A stretch of 62,856 nucleotides of DNA from NCBI GenBank assembly GCA_001917535.1, contig MNEF01000007.1, positions 1 through 62,856 on the forward strand, given 5' to 3'. Below, one piece after another: positions 1 through 10,796 of the stretch. Each line of letters starts with the position of its first letter. Positions within the stretch are counted from its first letter, which is position 1. The position numbers and the translations under genes are program-made. The notes under the pieces were generated by a model that was given only the letters and a program-made list of their open reading frames with translations, searched no databases and had not been told where the DNA came from. The DNA is from Candidatus Rokubacteria bacterium 13_1_40CM_69_27 (GTDB taxonomy: Bacteria; Methylomirabilota; Methylomirabilia; Rokubacteriales; CSP1-6).

Positions 1-26
1 TGCTCTACCAACTGAGCTACCTGCCC
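1..26 (-). tRNA. 5' part of a tRNA gene, cut by the window edge
   Basis: Read on the minus strand, the first 26 bases give a 7-nt acceptor strand followed by TAGCTCAGTTGGTAGAGC, the canonical T8-A9, D-stem and D-loop of an elongator tRNA. The anticodon lies outside the window, so the amino-acid identity cannot be given. The 5' end at 26 is set by counting seven acceptor bases before T8. Confidence 0.85.
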
Positions 27-75
27 ACCAGACCGCAAAGAATAACAGAGGGTCGGAGGACTGTCTATTTCGCGG

Positions 76-512
76 CTATTCGACGACGGTGATGATGCCG
101 ATGGCGCCGGACTTCTGGAAGTACACCGTGACGATGATGACCTCGCCCGGCGTCAGCGTGCGCGTCAGATCGCTGAGGACGATGCGCGGCCCGTCCTTGT
201 CGAATTTGAGGACGCTCTGCCCCGGGATGTCGATCTCGCTCACCTGGCGGCCCGACGGCGAGCGCAGCTCGGCGCGCCGGGCCACCGGCGCCTCCGCCCC
301 CAGCAGGACGTCGCCGTATTTCCCCGTGCTGTTGAGATCGAAGTAGACGACCGCCTCGTTGGCGGTCGGCGACCGCACCGCGCGCCCCTTCTCGGGCAGC
401 AGACGCACGCCGCCCACGTCGGGCGCGGTGGGGTAGTACGTGCAGCCGGCCGCGAGCGCCAGCAGCGCCAGCACGACGCTGGCGGCGCGCGGTGACCACC
501 GGCCCGGGGTCA

Positions 513-513
<1 letters not shown>
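76..513 (-). CDS. PCu(A)C-like lipoprotein lacking the copper ligands
   Basis: A 145-aa protein. A hydrophobic signal segment ends in a lipobox with Cys24, so it is probably a membrane-anchored extracytoplasmic lipoprotein. From about residue 53 the pattern (VVYFDLNSTG, D-x-LLGA, VARRAELRSP, IDIPGQSV, LTPGEVIIVTVYF) follows the PCu(A)C copper-chaperone fold (DUF461). The family's His/Met copper ligands are missing: the usual LH is LR and the usual PGGxHxM region is DGPRIVL. Copper binding by the standard H(M)X10MX21HXM site is therefore unlikely. The start ATG shares one base with the stop of the upstream aminotransferase, so it is the last gene of a treZ-led operon. The fold assignment is by eye. 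Confidence 0.6.
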
Positions 514-1828
<1,315 letters not shown>

Positions 1829-1832
<4 letters not shown>

Positions 1833-2797
1833 GGCGCCCCCATCATACTCGATCTGGCCTCGAGCCTGGCCGCCGCCCGGCGATCGCGGAGCCCGGGCGC
1901 GGCCAGCCGCAGCAGCTCGACGACCGCCGCGTGCGCCTCCAGAGGCAAGCCGTCCACGGTCGGCGAGCGGCGGCGGAGAACGCCGTCCACCGCCCCCGCG
2001 CCCACGCACGCCTCGATCAACCGTCGCTCGAGCGACGGCGTGTGCAGGAGCGGCCGCTGCGACAGCCGCTCGAGCGCCGCCACGATCCCGTAGGCGCCCC
2101 AGTTCGATGTTCCCGCCACGACCAGGTGATCGACCTTCACGACCGAGGCGATCCGGGCCATGAGCCGGCCCTCCCGCGAGAGCCGGGCGCGCACGTTGCC
2201 CATGCCGATCTCGTTGCCGCCGTCACCGACCGCGATGGTGACGGGCCTCGCGCGCTGCGAGGCTTGGCGGGGGCCTCGGCGGCCCCCTCCAACCAAAAAC
2301 AACTCGTCGATAGGGCGGTTCCAGGCCGCCACCGACTCGCCACGGGCGCTCAGGTACTCGCCCGAGCGCGCGCGCCCGGGCCGCTCGACCGCCACCAGGT
2401 GCGTCGGCCGTTCGCTGTCGAGCAGGGCCCCGGCCGCCCCTTTGCGCTCGGGATAGATCTCGATGTCGACCGGCTCGTCGAGCGCCTTCAGCACGGCGCC
2501 GAGCGGCTCCACGACGGCGGGGTCGGTCACATAGCGGATGGTCGCGCCGAGCCGCCGCAGCGCGCGTCCCAGCACCGCGGCCCCGGGCGGCCCATCAGTC
2601 TCGGGCAGACCGGGCGGCACGCAGAAGCCGGTCGCAATCAGGACGCGGCGCGCTCGGAGCAGCGCGCGGGCGGCGGCCAGCACCGCTCCCGGCGTGAAGA
2701 AGCTCCCGATTCCGCGGCCGCCGAGATCGAGCGCCAGCACGTGATCGATCGCGTCGAGCCGGGACGGGGGCGCGGGCACGGTGGAGCACGCTATCAC
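1829..2797 (-). CDS. DUF4392 / D-glutamate cyclase-like protein
   Basis: A 322-aa protein with the two signatures of the D-glutamate cyclase C-terminal (DUF4392) family: GLPETDGPPGA near residue 64 and AVGDGGNEIGMGN near residue 190. Family members turn D-glutamate into 5-oxo-D-proline. Between the ELFLVGG segment and the GDGGNE motif lies an Arg/Gly-rich stretch encoded by a palindromic repeat (2246-2290), probably an insertion not present in relatives. The start overlaps the treZ stop by four bases and the stop overlaps the aminotransferase start by four bases, so the genes are translationally coupled. Why such an enzyme sits in a trehalose operon is unknown. Confidence 0.7.
2246..2290. repeat. 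Coding copy of a two-hairpin palindromic repeat
   Basis: Two consecutive hairpins lie inside the D-glutamate-cyclase-like gene: CCTCGC/GCGAGG (2246-2262) and GGGGGCC-tcggc-GGCCCCC (2269-2287), followed by TCC. The second hairpin and flank match the reverse complement of the core at 27332-27349 with about one difference, so this is a member of a dispersed family. It stays in frame and adds an Arg/Gly-rich loop to the protein. Confidence 0.6.
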
Positions 2798-4578
2798 CGG
2801 GTCAGCTCATAGAGCAAGACCTGGAACGGCGCGAGGGGATAGGTGCGCGGCTCGCCGCCGAAGCGCGGGTCGGCGCTGTCCAGCAGCAGGCGCGATCCGG
2901 CCGGCTCCACCCAGGGCCGGCGCTCCGCGCTGAGGTTGGCGAAGAGCTGGACGGGGTCACCCTCCGCGGAGGCGCGGCTCACGGTGAGCACGGCGCCGCT
3001 CGGGTCGAGGTCGGCGCGCGTCCGCTCCTTGTTGCGCGCGCCCAGCGCCGGGTGCGCGCGCCGGAGCCCGAGCCAGGCCCGGTAGTAATCGCGCAGCGCG
3101 CGATGGCGCGGCGCCGCCGCCAGCGAGTGATTCAGCCGCGACCTCACGAACGTCAACGGCAGCGTCGGGTCGGGGATCGCGCCCTCCCAGGCGAAGCGGC
3201 TGAACTCCGCCGCCCGACCCCGCCGGACGGCCTCGGCGAGCTCGCGGTCCAGGAAGGACGTGAAGAACTGGAAGGGCGCCGTCTCGCCGTACTCCTCGCC
3301 CATGAAGAGGAGCGGCAGGGCCGGCGCCACCAGCATCAGGGCGGCCGCGAGCTTCAGCGCCTCGAACGGCACCAGCGCGCCGAGCCGCTCGCCACGGGCG
3401 CGGTTGCCCACCTGATCGTGGTTCTGGGTGAAGACGACGAACCGCTCGGCAGGCAGATCGGCGCTGGCCGTGCCCCGCTTGCCGCCGAAGTACTCGGAGT
3501 GCTCTCCCTGGTAGGCGAAGCCCTCGCTGAGCGCGCGCGGCAGGTGGCGCGGGTCGCTGAAGTCGACGTAGTACCCCCCCCGGTCACCGGTGAGGCGTAC
3601 GTGGAGCGCGTGGTGGAAATCGTCCGACCACACGGCGTCGAGGCCGAGGCCGCCCTGGGCCCGGGGCAGCACGATGTGGCGGTCGTTGTCGTGCGACTCG
3701 GCGATCACGTGGCCGGGGCGGCCGAGCCGGGCGGCCTCCGCCCGCACCGCCTCCGCGATCTCGCTCAGGATGTGCAGCGGGCTCGCGTCGAAGATCGAGT
3801 GGATGGCGTCCAGGCGTAGGCCATCGACGTGGAACTCCCGGACCCAGTGGCGCGCGTTGTCGATGAAGTGCCGGCGCACGCCCGCGCCGTCGGGGCCGTC
3901 GAAGTTCAGCGCCTGGCCCCAGGGGGTCTTGTAGCGGTCGGTGAAGTAGGGGCCGAACTCCCCGAGGTAGTTGCCCTCCGGGCCCAGGTGGTTGTAGACG
4001 ACGTCGAGCACGACGCTGAGGCCGCGGGCGTGGCAGGCGTCGACCAGGCGGCGGAGGCCCTGGGGCCCCCCGTAGGTCGACTGGGGGGCGTAGAGATGCA
4101 CACCGTCATAGCCCCAGTTGCGCGAGCCCGGGAACTCGGCGACGGGCATCAGCTCGATGGCGGTGACCCCGAGATCGGCGAGCTGGTTGAGGTGGGCGAT
4201 GGCCGCCTCGAAGGTCCCGGCGGTGGTGAACGCCCCCACGTGTAACTCGTAGAAGACCAGGTCGGCGAGCCCGTGGCCGCCGAACCCCCCGTCGGTCCAG
4301 GTGAAGACGGAGGGGTCCACCACCGCGGAGGGACCGTGCACCCCCTCGGGCTGCCAGCGCGACACGGGGTCGGGGCGATACCGCTCGCCGTCGAGCCGGT
4401 ACTGATAGCGGGTACCGGCGCCCAGACGCCCCAGGGTCAGCTCGAAGACGCCGTCGTCCAGGGGGGCCATGGGCTGGGGCCGGCGGCCCTCGATGACCAC
4501 CTCCACCGAGCGGCAGCGGGGCGCCCAGACGTGGAAGGTCACGCCTTCGTGATGAAGGCTTGCGCCGAATCCGTTCAT
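2794..4578 (-). CDS. treZ: Malto-oligosyltrehalose trehalohydrolase
   Basis: GH13 enzyme that releases trehalose from maltooligosyl-trehalose ends. From the chosen ATG it is about 594 aa: an N-terminal beta-sandwich (HEGVTFHVWAPRCRSVEVVI), then the (beta/alpha)8 barrel with DVVYNHLGPEGNYL, nucleophile region GLRLDAIHSIFD, acid/base VIAESHDND, and FTQNHDQVGNRARG. The segments FTDRYKTPWGQALNFDG and VHLYAPQSTYGG separate TreZ from ordinary branching enzymes. A TTG at 4620 would add 14 residues; neither start has a convincing Shine-Dalgarno. It is the first gene of the minus-strand operon and diverges from the GH57 gene with about 55 bp between. Its usual partner TreY is present only in a deleted form in this window. 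Confidence 0.9.
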   Translation of the reverse strand: MNGFGASLHHEGVTFHVWAPRCRSVEVVIEGRRPQPMAPLDDGVFELTLGRLGAGTRYQYRLDGERYRPDPVSRWQPEGVHGPSAVVDPSVFTWTDGGFGGHGLADLVFYELHVGAFTTAGTFEAAIAHLNQLADLGVTAIELMPVAEFPGSRNWGYDGVHLYAPQSTYGGPQGLRRLVDACHARGLSVVLDVVYNHLGPEGNYLGEFGPYFTDRYKTPWGQALNFDGPDGAGVRRHFIDNARHWVREFHVDGLRLDAIHSIFDASPLHILSEIAEAVRAEAARLGRPGHVIAESHDNDRHIVLPRAQGGLGLDAVWSDDFHHALHVRLTGDRGGYYVDFSDPRHLPRALSEGFAYQGEHSEYFGGKRGTASADLPAERFVVFTQNHDQVGNRARGERLGALVPFEALKLAAALMLVAPALPLLFMGEEYGETAPFQFFTSFLDRELAEAVRRGRAAEFSRFAWEGAIPDPTLPLTFVRSRLNHSLAAAPRHRALRDYYRAWLGLRRAHPALGARNKERTRADLDPSGAVLTVSRASAEGDPVQLFANLSAERRPWVEPAGSRLLLDSADPRFGGEPRTYPLAPFQVLLYELTR

Positions 4579-4633
4579 ACGGTCCAATGTGAAGACTCCT
4601 GGCCCCGGGGGCCACGACAAAGGGCACGCGCCG

Positions 4634-6331
4634 ATGGGCTATCCGTTCTCACTGGTCCTCCACACCCATCTTCCGATGGTGGTCAATCACGGTCGCTGGC
4701 CCCATGGCAGCGACTGGCTCTGCGAAGCGGCCTTCGAATGTTACCTGCCGTTGCTGGAAACGGTCCACCGTCTCGTTGCCGACGGCATCTCACCCAAGTG
4801 GACGATCAACCTCTCGCCGGTTCTCACCGAGCAGCTCGCCTCGCCGGAGTTCCAGAAGGAGCTGGCCTTCTACTACGAAAACACCCGCCGCGCGTGCGTG
4901 GAGAGCCGGGAGCACTTCGGTCGCGAAGGCCGCCCGGACATGGTCAAGCTCACCCATTTCTGGGAGGAGTTCTACGAGCGGATGTGGGAGCTGCACCGCC
5001 GCATCGGCGGCGACATCCCGGGCACCTGCGCCGATCTCGAGCGCCAGGGTCACATCGAGATTCTCACCTGTGCGGCGACCCATGGCTACCTGCCCTTGCT
5101 CTCCCGCGACGAGTCCATCCATCTCCAGCTCCGGACCGCAGTGGAGACGCACCGCCGCCACTTCGGCCGCGCTCCGCGCGGCATCTGGCTGCCCGAGTGC
5201 GCCTACCGGCCGCGCTACGAGTGGACGCCCCCCACGGGTCCCGAGCAGAGCAAGACCCGGCGGGTCCGGCCGGGGATCGAGGAGATGCTGGCCGCCCACG
5301 GGCTCGAGTACTTCGTCGCCGACGCGCACCTGATCGCCGCCGGCGCGCCCCTGTTCCTCTACCGCGACTACTTCCCCCTGCGCGGTGAGATCGTCGACGC
5401 GCCGGCCGAGATGCCCCGCTCGGAGCGGCGCTCGCCCTATACGCCCTGGCGCATCGCCTCGCGGGGGGGCGACGGCGACGCCATCGCCTTCTTCCGCGAT
5501 CCCAAGACGACGCTGCAGGTGTGGAGCCGGGAGCACGGCTATCCCGGCGACTTCGCCTACCTCGAGTTCCACAAGAAGCACTTTCCGGGCGGATTGCGCT
5601 TGTGGCGCATCACCGACGCGGCGAACGATCTAGGATCCAAGGCTCCCTACGAGCCCGACGTCGCCGCCCACCGCATCGGCCTGCAGGCCCGGCACTTCGT
5701 CGAGCTCATCCGCGACACTGCGGCCAAGGCCTCGGCCCAGGGGCCGGCGCTCATCTGCTCGCCGTACGACGCGGAGCTGTTCGGCCACTGGTGGTTCGAG
5801 GGGCCGGCGTGGCTCGAGCAGGTGGCCCGCGGCCTCCAGGCCGCCGGAGTGACGGCGATGACGCTCGGCGAAGCGCTGGAGGCGGTGCCGCCGCGCGCGA
5901 CCGTGTCGCTGCCGGAGGGCTCCTGGGGCGAGGGGGGCGATCACCGCGTGTGGCTCAACCCCCAGACGGAGTGGACGTGGGACCGGGTCTACAGCGCCGA
6001 GGCCGAGTGGGTCGAGCTCCTGGGCCGGGCCGACGGAGCCCACCCGGACTTCCGGCGCGTGCTCGCGCAGGCGACGCGGGAGCTGCTGCTGCTCGAGGCC
6101 TCCGACTGGCAGTTCCTCATCACGACCTGGGCGGCCCGCGATTACGCCGAGCGCCGCGTCGCCGAGCACTACGCGGAGTTCAAGCATCTGGCCGAGCTGG
6201 CGCGCGCGCTGGCGGACGGCCAGGCCCTGTCGCCCGAAGCGGCGGGCATGCTGCGGCGCCTCGAGCGCGAGGACTTCTGCTTCCCCGAGCTCGATCCGGC
6301 GTGGGCGCGCGGCGGGGCCGGGGGGCATTGA
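4634..6331 (+). CDS. GH57 1,4-alpha-glucan branching enzyme (DUF1957 type)
   Basis: A 565-aa GH57 protein that makes alpha-1,6 branches in alpha-glucan. The N-terminus LVLHTHLPMVVNHGRWPHG is the first conserved GH57 segment. The nucleophile Glu is in GIWLPECAYRP and the acid/base Asp in CSPYDAELFGHWWFEG, both as in TK1436-type branching enzymes. The helical C-terminal region (LLLLEASDWQFLITT and following) is also family-typical. ATG 4634 was chosen over 4589 because homology begins there. It is followed four bases later by glgC, so the two are probably cotranscribed. It takes the place of a GH13 GlgB, which is absent from this window. Confidence 0.9.
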   Translation: MGYPFSLVLHTHLPMVVNHGRWPHGSDWLCEAAFECYLPLLETVHRLVADGISPKWTINLSPVLTEQLASPEFQKELAFYYENTRRACVESREHFGREGRPDMVKLTHFWEEFYERMWELHRRIGGDIPGTCADLERQGHIEILTCAATHGYLPLLSRDESIHLQLRTAVETHRRHFGRAPRGIWLPECAYRPRYEWTPPTGPEQSKTRRVRPGIEEMLAAHGLEYFVADAHLIAAGAPLFLYRDYFPLRGEIVDAPAEMPRSERRSPYTPWRIASRGGDGDAIAFFRDPKTTLQVWSREHGYPGDFAYLEFHKKHFPGGLRLWRITDAANDLGSKAPYEPDVAAHRIGLQARHFVELIRDTAAKASAQGPALICSPYDAELFGHWWFEGPAWLEQVARGLQAAGVTAMTLGEALEAVPPRATVSLPEGSWGEGGDHRVWLNPQTEWTWDRVYSAEAEWVELLGRADGAHPDFRRVLAQATRELLLLEASDWQFLITTWAARDYAERRVAEHYAEFKHLAELARALADGQALSPEAAGMLRRLEREDFCFPELDPAWARGGAGGH

Positions 6332-6334
6332 GCG

Positions 6335-7579
6335 ATGGCCCGACGCCCCCGCGTACTGACGATGATCATGGCCGGCGGCAAGGGCGAGCGCCTGCACCCG
6401 CTGACGCGCGACCGCTCCAAGCCCGCGGTGCCGTTCGGCGGCCGGCACCGGATCATCGACTTCGTGCTGTCCAACTTCGTGAACTCCGAGCTGCTCTCGC
6501 TCTACATCCTCGTGCAGTACAAGTCGCAGTCGCTCATCGAGCACGTGCGCTTGGCCTGGCGGACGACCGGCATCGTCCCCGACTACTTCGTCACGGTGGT
6601 GCCGCCGCAGATGCGCACGGGGCCCGCCTGGTACCGGGGCACCGCCGACGCCGTGCTGCAGAACCTGAATCTCATCGACGACTTCAGCCCCGACATCATC
6701 GCCATCTTCGGCTCCGACCACATTTACCGGATGGACGTGAACCAGATGATCGGCTTCCACCGGGAGGCGGGCGCCGAGGTCACCGTGGCCGCCCGGCCGG
6801 TGCCTCTGGCCGAGGCCCCCCAGGTCGGCGTGCTCACGGTGGATACCAGCGCCCGGGTGGTCGACTTCCACGAGAAGCCGGCCCGCCCGACCCCCATGCC
6901 CGGCGACCCGCAGCGCGTCCTGGCCTCGATGGGCAATTACCTCTTCAACCGGTCCGTCCTGGTCGAGGCGCTCCTGGACGACGCGCGGCGCAGCACCGAC
7001 CACGACTTCGGCCGCTCGATCATCCCCGAGCTGGTCCCGACCCGACGCGTCTTCGCCTACGACTTCCAGCTCAACGAGGTGTTGGGCGTCAAGCCGTACG
7101 AGGAGCCGGGCTACTGGCGCGACGTGGGCACGATCGAGGCGTACTGGCAGGCCCACATGGACCTGCTGGGCGAGGCGCCGCGCTTCGACCTCGACAACCG
7201 CGACTGGCCCATCCGCACCGGGCAGTACCCCGGTCCGCCGGCGCGCTTCATCGGCGGTGACGTCGACAACGCCCAGATCGCCGAGGGCTCGTTGATCAAG
7301 CGGGCCACCATCCGCAACTCGATCCTGGGCCGCAGCGTGTGGGTCAACGAGGGCGCGGTGATCGAGGACTCGATCATCATGGACCACACCACGGTGGGCA
7401 AGGGCGCGCGCGTGCGGCGGGCCATCGTCGACCGCTTCAACATCGTCTCGGCCGACGCCGAGATCGGCCTCGATCCGGGCGCTGACCGGCGGCGCCACCA
7501 CGTCGATCCGACCTCGGGCCTGGTCGTAGTGGCGCGGGGCGGGCGGCGCGAGTTCCTCACGTCCCTGGACGAGCTCTGA
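6335..7579 (+). CDS. glgC: Glucose-1-phosphate adenylyltransferase
   Basis: A 414-aa ADP-glucose pyrophosphorylase, making the glucosyl donor for glycogen and related glucans. The N-terminal pyrophosphorylase loop is AGGKGERLHPLTRDRSKPAVPFGG, followed by WYRGTADAVLQN and FGSDHIYRMD (catalytic Asp). A left-handed beta-helix with hexapeptide-like repeats follows (NAQIAEGSLIKRATIRNSILG). The ATG is four bases after the GH57 stop; its own stop shares one base with the next ATG (TGATG). Length and motifs are normal. Confidence 0.95.
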   Translation: MARRPRVLTMIMAGGKGERLHPLTRDRSKPAVPFGGRHRIIDFVLSNFVNSELLSLYILVQYKSQSLIEHVRLAWRTTGIVPDYFVTVVPPQMRTGPAWYRGTADAVLQNLNLIDDFSPDIIAIFGSDHIYRMDVNQMIGFHREAGAEVTVAARPVPLAEAPQVGVLTVDTSARVVDFHEKPARPTPMPGDPQRVLASMGNYLFNRSVLVEALLDDARRSTDHDFGRSIIPELVPTRRVFAYDFQLNEVLGVKPYEEPGYWRDVGTIEAYWQAHMDLLGEAPRFDLDNRDWPIRTGQYPGPPARFIGGDVDNAQIAEGSLIKRATIRNSILGRSVWVNEGAVIEDSIIMDHTTVGKGARVRRAIVDRFNIVSADAEIGLDPGADRRRHHVDPTSGLVVVARGGRREFLTSLDEL

Positions 7580-9972
7580 TGGCCGGTCGCTTCATCGCCA
7601 TCCACGGCCACTTCTACCAGCCGCCGCGCGAGAACCCGTGGCTGGAAGCGGTCGAGGTCCAGGACGGGGCCGCGCCGTACCACGACTGGAACGAGCGGGT
7701 GACGGCGGAGTGCTACGCGCCGAATACCGCCGCCCGCCGCGTCGGTCAGGACAACCGGATCCTCGACATCGTCAACAACTTCGAAAAGATCTCCTTCAAC
7801 GTGGGCCCCACCCTCATCGCCTGGCTCGAGGGCCAGGCGCCGGACGTCCACGCCAGGATCCTCGAGGCCGACCGGCTGAGCGCGCGAGCCCACGACGGGC
7901 ACGGCAACGCGATCGCCCAGGTCTACAACCACATGATCCTGCCGCTGGCCATCCGGCGTGACAAGATCACGCAAGTGCTGTGGGGGTGCCAGGACTTCAA
8001 GACGCGTTTCGGGCGCGAGCCCGAGGGCATGTGGCTGCCCGAGACGGCCGTAGACAACGAGTCTCTGGAGATCCTGGCCGAGGCGGGACTGAAGTTCACC
8101 ATTCTGGCCCCTCACCAGGCCTACCGGATCCGGAAGATCGGAACGGACACGTGGGAAGAGGTCAACGAGCGCATCGACCCCAGCCGGCCCTATCTCTGGC
8201 GCGGCCCCCGGGGCCGGACGCTCGCGCTCTTCTTCTACGACGGCCCCATCTCCCGTGCCATCGCCTTCGGGGACGCCCTCGATCGCGGCGAAAATCTGGT
8301 GGCTCGCCTGAAGGCGGGCTTCACCGAAGAGCGGGCCTGGACCCAGCTCGTCCACTGCGCGACCGACGGCGAGTCCTATGGCCACCACAAGAAGTTCGGC
8401 GACATGGCGCTGGCGGCGGCCATCAAGCAGATCGAGGTGGAGGGCTTCGCCACGCTCAGCAACTACGGCGTGTCCCTGGCCGCCCAACCGCCGACCTACG
8501 AGGTCGAGATACACGAGCGCACCTCGTGGAGCTGCGCCCACGGGGTGGAGCGCTGGCGGGCCGACTGTGGCTGCCGGATCCGCGGCGACTGGCACCAGCG
8601 GTGGCGAGGCCCGCTGCGCGAGGCGCTGGACTGGCTCCGGGAGCAGATCGACGCCTTCTACGAGGCGCGCGCCTCGGCGTACCTCAAGGATCCCTGGGCG
8701 GCGCGCGACGCCTACATCGAGGTGATCCTGGACCGCAGCCCCGAGCAGCTCGGCGCCTGGCTCAGCCGCCAGCAGCGCACGCCGCTGGAGGCGGCCGCGC
8801 AGGTGGAGACACGCCGGCTCCTCGAGATGGAGCGCAACCGCCTGCTCATGTACACGTCGTGCGGGTGGTTCTTCGACGAGATCTCGGGGCTCGAGCCCAC
8901 GCAGATCCTCAAGTACGCGGCCATGGCCCTCCAGTACCTGCGCGACCTGGGCGGCGGCCAGCTCGAGGCGGAGTTCATCCGCCGGCTGGAGGCGGCGCCC
9001 AGCAACGTGGCGCTCCTCCGCGACGGCGGCGACGTCTACCGCAAGCTGATCCGTCCCGCGGTCGTCGATCTGCGCCGGGTGGTGGCTCACTACGCCATCA
9101 GCGGGCTCTTCGATGAGTATCCGGACGACGCGGTGATCTACGCCTGGCGGGTGCAGCGGCTCGACGACACGCGCGAGTCGTACAACGGCACCGTGCTCCG
9201 CATCGGGCGCGTGCGGGTGGCCTCGCAGATCACCGGCGAGGCCCGCGACATCATGTACGTCGTGCTGCACTTCGGCGGTCACGACTTCTCCTGCGGCATC
9301 CGGAGCTACGAGGATCCCGAGAGCTACCACGCGATGAAGACGGACCTCCTGGGGCGCTACGCCCAGCGCAGCCTGGCCGACATGGTGCGCGGGCTTGACG
9401 AGTACTTCTATCAGGAAATCTTCGCGCTCACCCACCTCTTCATCGAGCAGCGCCGGCGGGTGCTGACCAGCGTGACCCAGGCCGTCCTCGACAAGTACGA
9501 GCAGACGTACCACCGTGTGTGGGAAGAGAACCGCAAGCTGGTGCGTTACTTGAGAGAGGCCGACGCGCCCATCCCCGAAGTGTTCCGGATCACCGCCAAG
9601 CACGTGTTCGAGGAGCAGATCATCGCGGAGCTCAGCCGCGCCGCCGAGGCCGGCGTGTTGCCCGAGCGCGTCTTCGAGCTGGCCGACGAGGCGCGCGCGC
9701 TGGGCCTCGGCCTCGACCTGGCGCCCGCCCGCTGGGCGATGAGCCGGGCCATCTGGTGGGCGCTGGACGTCGTGGGCGAGCGCCCGACGGCCGACCGCGT
9801 GGCCGGTGTCGTGGCCCTCATCCAGGGCGCCAAGCGCCTGGGCGTCACCTTCGGGCTCTGGCGTACGCAGAACCAGTTCTTCGCGCTGTGGCGCGATCAT
9901 CCGGAGGCGCGCGAGACCCTCCGGCCCCTGGCCGACGCGCTCGGCTTCGCGCTGCCGGCGGAGGCGGCGTGA
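7579..9972 (+). CDS. GH57-family protein with DUF3536 domain
   Basis: A 797-aa protein. The N-terminal GH57 segment IAIHGHFYQPPRENPWLE is typical; GMWLPETAVDNESLEIL carries the Glu at the GH57 nucleophile position and HCATDGESYGHHKKFGD the Asp of the second catalytic motif. From about residue 330 the protein continues into the long helical DUF3536 region (WSCAHGVERWRADCGC, LMYTSCGWFFDEISGLEPTQ), including a cluster of Cys. Relatives occur in glycogen/trehalose gene clusters and are presumed amylolytic or transglycosylating; the exact reaction is not established. The one-base overlap with glgC and GTGA overlap with the treY remnant show operon membership. Confidence 0.85.
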   Translation: MAGRFIAIHGHFYQPPRENPWLEAVEVQDGAAPYHDWNERVTAECYAPNTAARRVGQDNRILDIVNNFEKISFNVGPTLIAWLEGQAPDVHARILEADRLSARAHDGHGNAIAQVYNHMILPLAIRRDKITQVLWGCQDFKTRFGREPEGMWLPETAVDNESLEILAEAGLKFTILAPHQAYRIRKIGTDTWEEVNERIDPSRPYLWRGPRGRTLALFFYDGPISRAIAFGDALDRGENLVARLKAGFTEERAWTQLVHCATDGESYGHHKKFGDMALAAAIKQIEVEGFATLSNYGVSLAAQPPTYEVEIHERTSWSCAHGVERWRADCGCRIRGDWHQRWRGPLREALDWLREQIDAFYEARASAYLKDPWAARDAYIEVILDRSPEQLGAWLSRQQRTPLEAAAQVETRRLLEMERNRLLMYTSCGWFFDEISGLEPTQILKYAAMALQYLRDLGGGQLEAEFIRRLEAAPSNVALLRDGGDVYRKLIRPAVVDLRRVVAHYAISGLFDEYPDDAVIYAWRVQRLDDTRESYNGTVLRIGRVRVASQITGEARDIMYVVLHFGGHDFSCGIRSYEDPESYHAMKTDLLGRYAQRSLADMVRGLDEYFYQEIFALTHLFIEQRRRVLTSVTQAVLDKYEQTYHRVWEENRKLVRYLREADAPIPEVFRITAKHVFEEQIIAELSRAAEAGVLPERVFELADEARALGLGLDLAPARWAMSRAIWWALDVVGERPTADRVAGVVALIQGAKRLGVTFGLWRTQNQFFALWRDHPEARETLRPLADALGFALPAEAA

Positions 9973-10796
9973 CGGCAGCGGCCGGGCCCCGCGTGCCGCT
10001 GGCGACCTACCGCCTGCAGCTCGGCAGCGACCTCACCTTCGACGACGCCGCGCGGGTGCTTGACTACCTGGCGGCTCTCGGCGTCTCCGATTGCTACACG
10101 TCGCCCTTCTTCGAGACCAGCGCGGAGAGCTCCCACGGCTACGACGTGTCCGACCACAACCGCATCCGCGCCGAGCTGGGGGGCGAGGCGGCGTTCGCGC
10201 GGTTCGTCGAGGCCCGGCGGCGGCACGGCCTGGGGCTCCTCATCGACGTCGTGCCCAACCACATGGGCATCGCCAAGAACCGCAACGCCTGGTGGCTGGA
10301 CGTCCTCGAGTACGGGCCGGCCTCCGGCTACGCGCACGTCTTCGACATCGACTGGGCGCCGGTCAAGCGGGAGCTGGCCGGGAAGGTGCTGCAGGAGCTC
10401 CTCAAGAGCAAAGAGGACGGGCGCGTCAAGCTCTACGTGATTCGCCAGGCGCTCGCCTGCCGCCGCGCCCGCGCCGCGCTGTTCCGCGAGGGCGACTACC
10501 GGCCGCTCGAGGTCGAGGGGCCGCTCGCCGACCACGTCTGCGCGTTCGCGCGGCTCTCGGGGGACACCGCGGCCCTCACCGTGGTCCCCCGCCTGCTCGC
10601 GCGCCGCGGCGTCGAGGAGCCGCCGCTCGGGCACGAGTACTGGGGCGAGGAGACTCGCCTGCGCGTTCCCCCCGAAGCGGGCTCCCGATTCGTGAACCCG
10701 CTCACCGGCGAGCGGGTGGCCGCGGAGGCGGGCGCGCTCAGCCTCGGCCGGGTGTTCGCCAATTTTCCCGTCGCCCTCCTTGTGCGCGGCGAGTGA
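9969..10796 (+). pseudogene. treY: Malto-oligosyltrehalose synthase lacking its middle
   Basis: The 275-aa reading frame joins the N-terminus of TreY (VPLATYRLQLG, SPFFETSAESSHGYDVSDHN, IDVVPNHMGIAKNRNAWWLDVLEYG, FDIDWAPVKRELAGKVL) directly to its C-terminus (DGRVKLYVIRQALACRR, HVCAFAR, VVPRLL, NPLTGERV, NFPVALLV). TreY is normally about 700-950 aa, so several hundred residues, including the catalytic nucleophile and acid/base regions of the barrel, are gone. The join is in frame near 10390. GTG 9969 overlaps the preceding stop (GTGA), and the stop overlaps the next GTG. It cannot be a working synthase as read; deletion in the genome and assembly collapse are both possible. Confidence 0.8.
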
